From Planctomycetota bacterium (GTDB lineage: Bacteria; Planctomycetota; J058; JAJDCP01), in the NCBI GenBank assembly GCA_029260765.1, contig JAJDCP010000161.1, positions 1-64,000 of the forward strand: 64,000 nt of DNA, read 5' to 3'. Shown piece after piece: positions 51,731-60,405 of this stretch. Under the pieces are notes generated by a model that worked only from the letters and a program-made list of their open reading frames with translations, was not told the DNA's origin and did not search any database. Both the position numbers and the translations under genes were made by a program. Position 1 is the stretch's first letter. Each line of letters begins with the position of its first letter.

Positions 51731-52972
51731 TCAAGGCCTCCAGTACAAGAAGGCGCTCAGGTCTTCGCCAAAGCTCTCATGCTCATAGAAGGCCACGGAG
51801 CCGTCTTTCAACACATGGTCCCACTCTTCGCCTTCGGAGAGCCGGAAGAACTCGACCTCCGGCCCGAAGGGATGTTGGAAGGGCGGGCGCTCGATCTTGA
51901 TCAGCGGCACCCCGTGCAGGGCATGTTGATGCACCGCGGGGAGCCGGGAAACACTCGCCAGCTTGAGGCGTTCTGCGGCGAATCGGTCGTGGACCCGCCC
52001 CTTCTGGATCAGCAGGTAGATCTCCCGCGCGCCGCGCAGGTCCTTCGGCAGCGATGCGAGCTGGAAGAGACCGTTGCGCCGCTCGAAGCTCAGGTACGGA
52101 GCCTTGCCGCGGATCTCCTGGATCATGCTCTCGATGCTCTCGAACAGAGGTTTCAGGCATTTGCCCGGATCATCGTGCGCATAGGGAATCGCGCCATGCT
52201 CGGGGTGCGCGTTCTGGTAGAAGCACAGCTCGAGGTAGAACTCGCGCAGCGCCTCATACAGCAGATAGGGATGCGGCCGGATGTGCCGCGACAGGTTGGC
52301 GACGAAGCCCTTGAGCTTGAACAGGGCCTTGAGGCAGCTCTTGGCGCTCGACAGGCTCTCACCACTCAGAAAACTGTCTGCGATGGTGCGCGAGAGCTTG
52401 AGGTGGAACTGGTCGAGCATCTCGGACAGAGCGTGGATGCTATCGCCGAGGAACGGAGAGCTACCGATGCGCAGCAGGGGCGGTATCGTCCACTCACTGA
52501 GATTGTAGATGCCGGTAGGATCTTTCTCGAACCGGGCGATCTTCACCGACTGCACCGCCGCGCTGGCGCGTTTCTCGCTCGACAGCTCCAGGCGGTGCAG
52601 GGTGCGCTCGATGGTCTCTTCTTCTTCGTCGCCATCGGCAACCGTGACCATCTCATCGAGCAGGTGGAGGTAGACGTTGAAGTGGGTCTTACCCACCAGG
52701 TTCAAGTTGAACGAGGGGACCTCGGCGTTGCCCGGCACTGAAATGAACAGGCCATCGGGGAAGATGACTGCCAAGCGCTGCAGCGAGAGTACGCCCACGC
52801 CAAGCAGGCTGGGATTCCACACCAGACGCCCGACGCCATAGAAAGGCACACCGATCAGGCTGAAGCGTTGCGCCGTGTCGTTCAACAGTGCGTTTTCTTG
52901 CGCGATCAAGTGGTCGGGCAGTAGAGTCTGGCCCATGCGCCAGTGGATTCTCGCGAGCTTGTGGTCGGCCAT
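51731..52972 (-). CDS. tssK: TssK baseplate protein
   Basis: A 413-aa T6SS baseplate protein that links the wedges to the membrane complex. RIHWRMGQTLLPDHLIAQE near the start corresponds to the family W.eG..L.P.H....., and the C-terminus ends with the characteristic FLYWRP. HPYLLYEALREFYLELCFYQ in the middle also fits. It lies downstream of hcp, with a strong hairpin in the 98-base gap, and touches tssE. Confidence 0.88.
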   Translation of the reverse strand: MADHKLARIHWRMGQTLLPDHLIAQENALLNDTAQRFSLIGVPFYGVGRLVWNPSLLGVGVLSLQRLAVIFPDGLFISVPGNAEVPSFNLNLVGKTHFNVYLHLLDEMVTVADGDEEEETIERTLHRLELSSEKRASAAVQSVKIARFEKDPTGIYNLSEWTIPPLLRIGSSPFLGDSIHALSEMLDQFHLKLSRTIADSFLSGESLSSAKSCLKALFKLKGFVANLSRHIRPHPYLLYEALREFYLELCFYQNAHPEHGAIPYAHDDPGKCLKPLFESIESMIQEIRGKAPYLSFERRNGLFQLASLPKDLRGAREIYLLIQKGRVHDRFAAERLKLASVSRLPAVHQHALHGVPLIKIERPPFQHPFGPEVEFFRLSEGEEWDHVLKDGSVAFYEHESFGEDLSAFLYWRP

Positions 52973-53010
52973 GCGTGCAATTCCCCAGACAAACGGATGT
53001 GCGGATGCCT

Positions 53011-53052
53011 ACAGGAACCGTCCGGACACCTTCGCGTCCGTCCGGATCCTGT
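53011..53052 (-). promoter_or_regulatory. Strong two-part hairpin after hcp
   Basis: TCCGGAC (53021-53027) pairs with GTCCGGA (53040-53046) around a 12-base loop, and ACAGGA (53011-53016) pairs with TCCTGT (53047-53052), with a 4-base bulge. It lies in the 98-base gap between hcp and tssK on the transcribed strand. There is no U tract, so it is more likely a 3'-end stabiliser or partial terminator that limits read-through to tssK. Confidence 0.55.
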
Positions 53053-53070
53053 CGAGCCCATCTGAGTGAC

Positions 53071-53640
53071 TCAGACTTCCTTGATGCCCCACTGACGGGC
53101 GAACTTGTCGCTGTCCGAAACGGCGCGATGCAGGTCCTGGGCATCGTCGGCCGGATCGATCTGGATGTGGAAGCGGTAGTTCTCGGGCTTCGGAACCCGA
53201 GGATCCGCCACGTCGGCCACGTCCAAGATCAAGTTCTCGCCCATCTTGGCGATCTTGCCCTTCAGCTCGGCGTCATTGCAATGGAAGCACTTGTAGTACT
53301 TGTTGGCGTCGTTGTCGAAGGCGTAGACGACAAACTTGAATTTGACCTCGATGCTGACCATGTCCTTCTGGGTCAGCAGCTCGACCTTCTTCTTGGTGTC
53401 ACCGGTCACCTGACCGACGAAGACCAGCGGGTCGGTCTTGCCGAGGTCCCAGTTGCAGCGGCGCAGCACGCCGACTGCCTTGACGGTGCCACTGTCCGAG
53501 CAGGGGTCGGCACACTCGAACTTCTTGGCGAAGTCGGTGTCTCCCACCTTCATCTCGGTGATGTAGCCGATGATGGCCTTCTTGTCTTTGCGGAACTGGA
53601 AACCCTGTTGAAATTCGCATACGAGTTCGAGCTTAGCCAT
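53071..53640 (-). CDS. hcp: Hcp-like T6SS tube protein, divergent
   Basis: 189 aa; assigned by position (after tssB, tssC) and size rather than by canonical motifs. It is beta-rich: GYITEMKVGDTDFAKKFECADP, VGVLRRCNWDLGKTDPLVFVGQVTGDTKKKVELLTQKDMVSIEVKFKFVVYAFD. It has several Cys residues (CNW, FHCND). Classical Hcp is about 160-170 aa, and its usual N-terminal motif is not visible, so this is a divergent tube protein. GAGGAGT ribosome site. Strong hairpins lie on both sides of the gene, suggesting its mRNA is regulated separately. Confidence 0.6.
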   Translation of the reverse strand: MAKLELVCEFQQGFQFRKDKKAIIGYITEMKVGDTDFAKKFECADPCSDSGTVKAVGVLRRCNWDLGKTDPLVFVGQVTGDTKKKVELLTQKDMVSIEVKFKFVVYAFDNDANKYYKCFHCNDAELKGKIAKMGENLILDVADVADPRVPKPENYRFHIQIDPADDAQDLHRAVSDSDKFARQWGIKEV

Positions 53641-53672
53641 GGCAGGACTCCTCTGGGGGTTCTATAGGGACA

Positions 53673-53692
53673 GTTCGGGACCGTTCCCGAAC
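53673..53692 (-). promoter_or_regulatory. Perfect 8-bp hairpin in tssC-hcp gap
   Basis: GTTCGGGA and TCCCGAAC with a 4-base loop (CCGT), one of two tandem perfect hairpins between tssC and the hcp ribosome site. Together with the next stem it could form a processing or protection site at the 5' end of hcp mRNA. Confidence 0.55.
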
Positions 53693-53712
53693 GATGTCGG
53701 GGACTTTGTTGA

Positions 53713-53734
53713 GCCGGAAAAGCGGATTTCCGGC
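53713..53734 (-). promoter_or_regulatory. Perfect 8-bp hairpin after tssC
   Basis: GCCGGAAA and TTTCCGGC with a 6-base loop (AGCGGA), about 20 bases after the tssC stop. No U run follows on the minus strand, so it is not a canonical terminator; an attenuator or RNA-stability role is more likely. Confidence 0.55.
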
Positions 53735-53753
53735 GAAAATTAGACTCCTGAGA

Positions 53754-55265
53754 TCAGCCCAGGCGTGAGTCCAGCCTGAGCTCGACATCCATTCCCTCGA
53801 ACTGGATGTGGGGCAGGATTCCGACCGAGCAGTCGTACCAACCCAAAGCGCCTTCACGTTCGGTGACCTCGACGCTGGCAGCCTTGAAGGGGTAGTAGCG
53901 CAGAGTCAAGTCATCGGGATTGGTGATCGTGGTGACGTACTCGCTCAGCCAGTTGGTCAACGTGGTCTGAATGTAGGTCGCATCGGCGGTACTGCCGATG
54001 TTGTCCCGCATGATGCTCTTGATGTAGTGCGCGATGCGGGTGATCGAGAATGTGTACGACAGGTTGCAGACGAGCTGCGAGTTCTCGCTGTCTTTGGGGT
54101 CCTTGAATTTCTTGGGCTTCTTGGCCGATTGCACGCTGAAGAAACAGGCATCCGACGTGCCTTTGCGGTAGATCAGCGGGATGAAGCCACAGTTGGCAAA
54201 CTCGAGCTCGCGGTAGTCAGGAATCGCCAGCTCGACGGGAAGTTTGATCTCATCTTCACCGCGCATGTTGAAGGTGTGCACAGGCAGGCCACTGACCAGG
54301 CCACCACCCTTGGGACCGCGCAAGTACTGGCACCAGCCAGAGCTCTCGAAGGATTTGACCATGTTGCGGGCCAGCAACAACGCCGAATTGCCCCACAAGT
54401 AATCGCTGTCCTTGTCGCCTTGAACGTTCTCGGTGAAGTTGACTTTGCGGCAGGGATTGGTCTCGGGGTGGTAGGGCAGACGCAGCACGTAGCGCGGGAA
54501 GCACAGGCCGACGTAGGCCGCGCCGGCAGACTCCCGGAACGCATTCCATTTGCCGTACTTCGGCTGGCTCATCAGGCCTTCGAGGTCTTTGATGGCTTCG
54601 ACTTCGGAGATGGTCTCGCAGCCGAAGAACTTGGGCGATACGGCACCCATGAACGGGGCGTGGCTGGCGTTGGCCACCTTCGACATGGTCTGCAGCCAGA
54701 ACAGGTCGTCGGGGGTATGTTCGAACTCGTAGAGGCCGATGATCGCGCCGAAGGGCTTGCCACCGTACTGGTCGTATTCTTGGATATAGGCCTTCTGGAA
54801 CAGTGCGCCGCCGGTGATGTCGACGGAGTTGTTCTCGAAGTCCTCGAACAGCTCATCCTTGGAGACGTCGAGGATGTCGATCATGATGTTGGCTTTGAAA
54901 TTGGTGTTCTTGATCAGGTCGTCCAGCCCGATCCAGGCCGATTCGGCTTTCTGGAAGGTGGGGTGGTGCAGGACCTCGTTGATCTGATCGTTGATCATCG
55001 TGTCGATCGAAAGCACAAGCTCCTGGATCTGGGCTTTGTCGAAGCGGCCCTTGGAGGTGTCGACGTTCATCAAGATCGCTGCCAGGCCCGACAGGAAGCG
55101 GTCTTCAGTGTTGACCTCTTCGGTGGTCGAGGCGAGCGCATCGCTGATCATCGGCTTCATGGTCTTCTGCGAAGACTCCAGGCGCATGCTGGACAGAAAG
55201 CGGTTCAGATCGATCGAGGCTTCGTCGGTCTTGGTTTTTTCGGCTTGTTTGGCTTCGTCTGCCAT
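53754..55265 (-). CDS. tssC: TssC large sheath protein
   Basis: A 503-aa T6SS contractile-sheath subunit. EDRFLSGLAAILMNVDTSKGRFDKAQIQELVLSIDTMI and HHPTFQKAESAWIGLDDLIKNTN are the hallmark N-terminal part, with IGLYEFEHTPDDLFWLQTM and LRLPYHPETNP in the middle and LRYYPFKAASVEVTEREGALGWYDCSVGILPHIQFEGMDVELRLDSRLG at the end. TssC pairs with TssB in the sheath, whose contraction drives Hcp-VgrG. Follows tssB after 70 bases. Confidence 0.95.
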   Translation of the reverse strand: MADEAKQAEKTKTDEASIDLNRFLSSMRLESSQKTMKPMISDALASTTEEVNTEDRFLSGLAAILMNVDTSKGRFDKAQIQELVLSIDTMINDQINEVLHHPTFQKAESAWIGLDDLIKNTNFKANIMIDILDVSKDELFEDFENNSVDITGGALFQKAYIQEYDQYGGKPFGAIIGLYEFEHTPDDLFWLQTMSKVANASHAPFMGAVSPKFFGCETISEVEAIKDLEGLMSQPKYGKWNAFRESAGAAYVGLCFPRYVLRLPYHPETNPCRKVNFTENVQGDKDSDYLWGNSALLLARNMVKSFESSGWCQYLRGPKGGGLVSGLPVHTFNMRGEDEIKLPVELAIPDYRELEFANCGFIPLIYRKGTSDACFFSVQSAKKPKKFKDPKDSENSQLVCNLSYTFSITRIAHYIKSIMRDNIGSTADATYIQTTLTNWLSEYVTTITNPDDLTLRYYPFKAASVEVTEREGALGWYDCSVGILPHIQFEGMDVELRLDSRLG

Positions 55266-55335
55266 GTCTTGTTCCCTTTGTGTGCGTCAAACGGCCCGCA
55301 GGCCGCGGCGGATCTTGGTCTCGTGGCAACACCGA

Positions 55336-55890
55336 CTACTTCTTGGCGTCGTCGCCCTTGCCTTCGCCATCCTTGCCAGGCAGCTTGAATGCGTCGTAAC
55401 CCTTCAACTCGCCCAGAACCTTCTGATACGACTCGGGGTTGGCGTACAGCTCGGCGAGCAGGTTGCGGAATTCTTTCTTGTTCGACAGGTTCGACTGCGC
55501 CTCGAGGAGCAGCTTCTTCAGCAGCTGGAGGCTGCGCACCTTGGGGATATTGTTGGCGATCTCGTCGGGATTGAACGAGCGCATTTTGGTGATCGGGATC
55601 TCGACCTCCATGTCTTCGTCTTTCGCCGGGTCGATCTTGTTGGGCACGGTCATCTTGATCTTCATGCCCATGTCTTTCATGATTCCGTCGGTATTCCGGC
55701 CATCCAGCGAGCGCAGACGGCGCTCGTCGAGATCGACTTTGCGGTCTTTGGACGTGCCGAGCGAGAAATCGCCCATGACCATCAGTCGCATGGGGAGATT
55801 GACCGTCTCGGGCTCGCCCTCGACCTCCGTCTTGTAGGTCAGGGTCAGGCGTGACTTGGGAAGTTCATCTTGGATCGCCACGGATCGCAT
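55336..55890 (-). CDS. tssB: TssB small sheath protein
   Basis: A 184-aa T6SS sheath subunit, partner of TssC. LPKSRLTLTYKTEVEGEPETVNLPMRLMVMGDFSLG followed by RRLRSLDGRN contains the conserved strand and the typical L.V.GDF...... motif. The middle has MRSFNPDEIANNIPKVRSLQLLKKLLLEAQSNLSNKKEFRNLL. The ATG at 55890 has its GGAGG directly adjacent; a GTG 9 bases later (55881) has better spacing and may be the true start. Confidence 0.93.
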   Translation of the reverse strand: MRSVAIQDELPKSRLTLTYKTEVEGEPETVNLPMRLMVMGDFSLGTSKDRKVDLDERRLRSLDGRNTDGIMKDMGMKIKMTVPNKIDPAKDEDMEVEIPITKMRSFNPDEIANNIPKVRSLQLLKKLLLEAQSNLSNKKEFRNLLAELYANPESYQKVLGELKGYDAFKLPGKDGEGKGDDAKK

Positions 55891-55896
55891 CCTCCA

Positions 55897-56850
55897 TCAA
55901 ACGGGCGTCGCCGCGTGACGCTTCCTGTCCGGTGTCGACCGGGAGGTAGCGGCCGCGCGCGGCCCTGGGACTTCGTTCTTGTTCCGATCGCGGCGCGTCG
56001 TGTGCCGGACCTTGCCTCGAAAGATCACCGCTCGCCTGATGCGGGGACGTCCTCCCTTGAAGACGTCGTAGCCGAGCAGGCTGTCGCGGCCCAGCCGCGC
56101 CCACCCTTTGCGGTCGCGGATCACCAGAATCACCTTCATGTGGACGTCATTCTCGGCCAACAGAGGGAAGATCTGCCCCTCAAGCCGCCGAACAGCCTCG
56201 ATGCCCCAGGGCACCGCGCTGTAGGACGCGTCCTCTTCGCACAACAGCTCGACCGTAAAGCCACGTACCCGCACGCGGGTTCTGCCGCCGAAAACGGCGC
56301 CCTCGCCGAGGGTATTGGCCCCCAGCCGGATATGGCCGGGCGCCAGCCAGTGCCAATGGCTGTCTCGCACCACGGCCACCTCGAGCTCGGGGAACACCAG
56401 CTGAAACAGCCAGTGCAGGGTGCTGGGGGACTGCACGCCCAGGAGCCGCAGCAGGTGGCGCCCACTGCGTTGCCAGCCAAGCCCCAGTCGGGCGTCGCTC
56501 TCCGGCCGGATCGCGTGCAGGAAGTCGCGGATCATGCGATCGGCGAAAAACTGCAGAAAGGCCAGGAAGCGGGGCACGTCGATGTTCTCCTGTTCGACCA
56601 TCTTCAAGAAATACGTCGGCAGGGGCGTCTGGTAGCTGAGCAGGCCGAAGTTGACCGACACCAGCACCGTCTGCCCTGGTGGAGGAAGAAACTCGATGTC
56701 TTCGATCAGGCTGCGGGCCGACAGGCGACTGAGCTTGCTATGGAAGATGATGTCCTCATGCCGGTAGCCCAACCATTCCAACAGGTTGAGCAGGGCCACC
56801 AGATCGAACTCGCGGATCCTCTTCCGAATGCTCTGCAGCCTGGCGTCCAA
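55897..56850 (-). CDS. tssG: TssG baseplate protein
   Basis: A 317-aa ImpH/VasB-family protein. The central region FLAFLQFFADRMIRDFLHAIRPESDARLG and the C-terminal basic tail (VRHTTRRDRNKNEVPGPRAAATSR) are visible, with LPTYFLKMVEQ in the N-terminal half. TssG is a baseplate wedge subunit with TssF. Here it lies next to tssA and tssB rather than tssF. Gaps: 6 bases before tssB, 2 after tssA. Confidence 0.82.
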   Translation of the reverse strand: MDARLQSIRKRIREFDLVALLNLLEWLGYRHEDIIFHSKLSRLSARSLIEDIEFLPPPGQTVLVSVNFGLLSYQTPLPTYFLKMVEQENIDVPRFLAFLQFFADRMIRDFLHAIRPESDARLGLGWQRSGRHLLRLLGVQSPSTLHWLFQLVFPELEVAVVRDSHWHWLAPGHIRLGANTLGEGAVFGGRTRVRVRGFTVELLCEEDASYSAVPWGIEAVRRLEGQIFPLLAENDVHMKVILVIRDRKGWARLGRDSLLGYDVFKGGRPRIRRAVIFRGKVRHTTRRDRNKNEVPGPRAAATSRSTPDRKRHAATPV

Positions 56851-56852
56851 GC

Positions 56853-57836
56853 TCAGATCTCCACAAAACGGTCGATGTCGACTTTGTACAACTGTTCCAT
56901 CGCACCCCAGGCCATCGAGTTCTTCTGTTCCCAGAAACCTGCCAACTCAGTGATGTGTTTGCTCAAAATGCTGAAGTAGTTGGAGAAGAACTTGGGGAAG
57001 TACTCGCGTGGATTGAAGGCGTTCAAGACCGCTCCGACGTCCGAGGCGATCAGGGCCGCCTTGGCCAGCTCACCCTTGTCGATCAAGCGCTCGAACGCCT
57101 CGAGCTTCTTCTTCAGCATCAGCATCTGGTAGCCGCCCTCGATCAGGACGCCGCCAGGAATCATGGCCACGCCGCCGGGAATCGCGGCCGCCACCGGAGC
57201 CGCGCCCGCGGCCGCTGCCGGTTGTTCTTCTGCGGGCGTTTCTTCGGGCGGGGGTGCTTCGGGTTCTTTGGCCTTCTCCTCGCTGTAGACCAGATTCTGG
57301 AAGTCTTTCATCCAGCTCATCAGGTTGGACACCTGGTCCAGAGCCTTCGGATTCTCGACCGCCTGGGCGAAGGCTCGCCGGAACTTCTGGATCTGCTCGA
57401 GGCCCACATCCATCTCTTCGGAGGTGGTGTTCTGGCTCCAGCGCTTCCAGAGCTTGTCCTTCTTGGTCTCGTGCATCTTGACTTTGCGGGTCAAGGTCTT
57501 GAAGAACCAGACAAACGTGGTGTTGGTCAGGCGGTCCTTCTTCTTGGCGGGACCCACCGCTGCCCATTGCTCGTTGAACAGGTGACTCATACTCTCGAAG
57601 CAGGGGCCGAGGCTCTTGGGCCCCTGCTCGAGGAAGACGCCGAAGAAGAAGTAGCCCAGCAGGCGGATGTCGAGGATGTCCTCTTCGATGATTCCCTGCG
57701 CGGCGGCGGCGGCCTCGGCGTACTTGCCGTTCTGCACCATGGCCGCGACATCCTGGAAGCGCGGATCGAGGGTGCTCAAGCCCGGTGCGTCACTGACGGG
57801 GAACTCGCGCTGTAGACTCTTCAGGTCGAGGCTCAC
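56853..57836 (-). CDS. tssA: TssA-like T6SS cap/assembly protein
   Basis: 327 aa. The N-terminal half is helical (LDIRLLGYFFFGVFLEQGPKSLG, FVWFFKTLTRKVKMHETKK). An acidic then Ala/Gly/Pro-rich linker at about 190-230 follows, and the C-terminal segment GAVLNAFNPREYFPKFFSNYFSILSKHI corresponds to the ImpA-related C-terminal module of TssA. TssA organises the start of sheath assembly. Overlaps the PAAR-like gene by 4 bases (ATGA). Less conserved than other Tss proteins, so confidence is moderate. Confidence 0.75.
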   Translation of the reverse strand: MSLDLKSLQREFPVSDAPGLSTLDPRFQDVAAMVQNGKYAEAAAAAQGIIEEDILDIRLLGYFFFGVFLEQGPKSLGPCFESMSHLFNEQWAAVGPAKKKDRLTNTTFVWFFKTLTRKVKMHETKKDKLWKRWSQNTTSEEMDVGLEQIQKFRRAFAQAVENPKALDQVSNLMSWMKDFQNLVYSEEKAKEPEAPPPEETPAEEQPAAAAGAAPVAAAIPGGVAMIPGGVLIEGGYQMLMLKKKLEAFERLIDKGELAKAALIASDVGAVLNAFNPREYFPKFFSNYFSILSKHITELAGFWEQKNSMAWGAMEQLYKVDIDRFVEI

Positions 57837-58222
57837 GAGATGGTCACCTTTGTCTGTCCAGGGTTGGTGATCGAGATCGAACCGCCGAAATTACAGATCA
57901 GCTTGGCATTCTTGGGCAGGGCCGGGAAGATCCCGACCTTGACCTTGGTCGAGCCCTGCATCCAGGGAAGCAGGAGGAGTGGCGTGCACGCCTGCGGAGT
58001 CAGCACGCCACTCGCGGCTGCGGTCGCGGCAGCCACGGCCGGGTTCATCGGCGAACGGCACATCGCAAAGCCAGGGATGTTGGTCATGGGGATCTTGCTG
58101 ATGATCGTGGCCGCGCCCTGGAAGGGGACCTTGGTCACCTCACTGGGCGGGATGATCAAGCTGCAAGGTGCGGTCCCTTGCGAGCAGGTCAGCGATGCTC
58201 CACCACACACCAATTCTGGCAT
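57833..58222 (-). CDS. PAAR-like (DUF4280) spike-tip protein
   Basis: A 129-aa DUF4280-type PAAR-like protein. CGGASLTCSQGTAPCSL at the N-terminus, ISKIPMTNIPGFAMCRSPMNPAVAAATAAA in the middle, CTPLLLLPWMQGSTKVKVGIFPALPKNAKLICNFGGSISITNPGQ at the end. These Cys-rich domains fold as a cone that sharpens VgrG. Start at 58222 with GGGAGA upstream. First gene of the T6SS transcript; no toxin extension is fused. Confidence 0.87.
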   Translation of the reverse strand: MPELVCGGASLTCSQGTAPCSLIIPPSEVTKVPFQGAATIISKIPMTNIPGFAMCRSPMNPAVAAATAAASGVLTPQACTPLLLLPWMQGSTKVKVGIFPALPKNAKLICNFGGSISITNPGQTKVTIS

Positions 58223-58466
58223 GGTTTCTCTCCCGTAACGGTCTCGTCTGTTGCGGAGATTATGCAGGCGGTCCGAAACCTTGTAAAGCCCGTTGTCTGA
58301 CGCCAAAACACAGTTTCTTGGCTCTCTAACAATCCACTTACAAGACCATTCGTTCCATGCGGAGATGCATCACCTTCACAGGCCGTTGAAGGGCGCCTGC
58401 CCATGATCGTGCCCGGCTGTGTTATGAGTTTGGAAGAACGGATTCCAGGCCGTCTTTTCTCAACTC
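58223..58466. promoter_or_regulatory. Upstream region of the T6SS transcript
   Basis: A 244-base gap before the PAAR-like gene, the likely site of the main T6SS promoter. On the minus strand two related 7-mers, CTTGTAA and TTACAAG, form an inverted pair about 60 bases apart. I see no clear -24/-12 element and no confident -10/-35 pair. Confidence 0.35.
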
Positions 58467-60179
58467 TCAGGGGGCTTGGGCCATTTCGAGCTTCTTGCGT
58501 AGCCCATGCAGAGATTGGAAGATCGGCGAACGCGCTTTGCGATGCAGCCAACCTGCATAGAACTGGTCCCAGCACCAGTCGTGGTCGATGCTGCCGTCTT
58601 CGAGGCGCCGCGGCAGCAGTGGCACGATCTCGATGCGGTCTGGCAGCCAGCGCGCTCCCAGCTGGCGCGTCAAGCCGCGCGTCAGCGCCTGTTTGCGGTC
58701 CGCCTCTTTGTCACGCCAATCTCTCTCCGGGCCGGTGAACAGCAGCAGCACGAAAGCGTAGGCGCCGGCAAGCGCTCCCGTCTGCACCGGCACCAGCGAC
58801 GCCCCGACGGCAAAATCGAAGCGCGCCGCACACTCGAGCAGCTCTGCGCTGGGATAGTGCGCACCGGTGCGCCGGGGCTTCAACGTGCCCGCATACAGGC
58901 ACTCGCCTTCGCGCTGGCTCAGGATCATGTAGGAAGGAAAGGGCGCGGCGCCTTCGCGTGGGCTGAAGACCCCTGAGTTGCCTACCGCTTCCTGCCCACT
59001 CAGGTTCAGCTCGGACAGCTGCCAGCACAGGCCCGGCGCGGGCAGCACGTTTTGGTGCAGCCTGCCTGGCCTGAGCACCGAGAAGACCAGCGCGCCCCCT
59101 GCGGCTGCGTCGACCACCAGGTTGGCGGCCGGCACTTTTTCAAGCCCCAGTTTCAGGATCATGCGCCGGTCGCGGTCCCAATCCAGGGGCTCTTCGGGGT
59201 TCTTCGACCAGCTCTGCCAGTGCGGAAAGCGCAGCTTCTCGCGCCACTTCAACAGCACGCCACGCAGGCGCGCGCAGAGGATCACGCTGCGTAGAGGAAA
59301 ATCTGCCAGCAACGAAGGTTGGTTGCACAGCGGCATCATCTCGATCTCGACCTGTCCGGCGCCAGCGAGCAGGCAGCTGAAAGTCAGCGCCGGCTGCCAT
59401 TGTTGGGCAGGCATGCCTGGCGCAGCCAACAGCTCACCCGGCTTCAGGCGGTGCACACAGACCGCATCGCGCAGGGCCCAGGTGTACGCTCTGTGGGCAG
59501 TGAGATCCTGGGGCAGCAGGGGATCTTCGCCGACCAGGGAGAACAGCCGTGCCACCGGTTCGTCGGGCGTGTAGGTGTGGGGGTCAGCGGGGCTGCCATT
59601 GCGAGGGGCCTGGCCGCACAGGATCGGTTCAGCGTCGTCGGGCAACAACGCTCGGTAGAGGCTGGAGGTCACCACGGCATCCGGGGCCAGGATCTCCAGG
59701 CGCTTCCGGACCCAGGCAGTTCCCGTCGGTTCGAGGTAGCTGAGCACGCAGCCGAGTTGCAGCGCGCTGAGCAGGCAGACCAGGAAATCGGCTCCGGTTG
59801 GAAGCACGATGCATACGCAGGCACCTGCGGCGACCCCCGCATCCCGCCAGTGTTGCGCCATGCCCAGGGCACGGGCATGCAACTCGGGGTAGCCCATCGC
59901 GATCCAGCTACCCGCATGATAGCTCTGCAGTGCCACAGCGGGGCCGCGCAGGTGGCGTAGCACCATGTCATGGTAGAAGGAGTAGCCTTCGAAGACCCGG
60001 CTCTTCGGCCGGTTGGAGGAGACAGCACGCTGGTACTCAGCCAGAGTCTTGAAGAAACTCCTGGGATCCCGCGCACTTTCTTCGAGCCAGGGGATCGTCT
60101 CGATCAGCTCGTCGTCGGGCGCGTCCAGGGCGGAGATCAGAGTGTTGAAGTCCAGATCAGGCACACGGAGCCCTTCCAT
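58467..60179 (-). CDS. Degenerate acyl-adenylate (ANL) enzyme homologue
   Basis: 570 aa with the overall ANL shape. Its middle shows ELHARALGMAQHWRDAGVAAGACVCIVLPTGADFLVCLLSALQLG, a motif shared with acyl-CoA synthetases, and its C-terminal part has a shortened RLEDGSIDHDWCWDQFYAG, roughly where the catalytic Lys loop (GKIxR) should be. The Gly/Ser/Thr-rich P-loop (TSGTTGxPK) and the YGxTE motif are not visible, and the Lys is missing. It probably does not adenylate acids in the usual way. Same strand as the T6SS genes and directly upstream of them; linkage to secretion is unproven. Confidence 0.78.
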   Translation of the reverse strand: MEGLRVPDLDFNTLISALDAPDDELIETIPWLEESARDPRSFFKTLAEYQRAVSSNRPKSRVFEGYSFYHDMVLRHLRGPAVALQSYHAGSWIAMGYPELHARALGMAQHWRDAGVAAGACVCIVLPTGADFLVCLLSALQLGCVLSYLEPTGTAWVRKRLEILAPDAVVTSSLYRALLPDDAEPILCGQAPRNGSPADPHTYTPDEPVARLFSLVGEDPLLPQDLTAHRAYTWALRDAVCVHRLKPGELLAAPGMPAQQWQPALTFSCLLAGAGQVEIEMMPLCNQPSLLADFPLRSVILCARLRGVLLKWREKLRFPHWQSWSKNPEEPLDWDRDRRMILKLGLEKVPAANLVVDAAAGGALVFSVLRPGRLHQNVLPAPGLCWQLSELNLSGQEAVGNSGVFSPREGAAPFPSYMILSQREGECLYAGTLKPRRTGAHYPSAELLECAARFDFAVGASLVPVQTGALAGAYAFVLLLFTGPERDWRDKEADRKQALTRGLTRQLGARWLPDRIEIVPLLPRRLEDGSIDHDWCWDQFYAGWLHRKARSPIFQSLHGLRKKLEMAQAP

Positions 60180-60242
60180 AGCGTGGAAACATGGAAGAGG
60201 AAGCTAGCGGATGGCGGGGTTTCCGTCAACGTCCCACGGTGG

Positions 60243-60271
60243 TTGCCGAGGGCCTCGGGATGCGCTAGACT
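60243..60271 (+). promoter_or_regulatory. Putative promoter of pseudokinase gene
   Basis: TTGCCG (60243-60248), 17-base spacer, then TAGACT (60266-60271). Each box matches the sigma-70 consensus in four of six positions. It lies in the 226-base divergent gap before the TTG at 60406. Confidence 0.35.
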
Positions 60272-60405
60272 CCATGAAGACTGCGGGAAGACTGCAAAGC
60301 GAGTGCCGCCGCGGTATGGGGCGCCTCTTCCCCTGAAGTCTGCGCACCTGACCTGGCTGGGTCAGGCTCATTTACCGCGCTGCCACAGCGTAGTCAGAGG
60401 TTACG

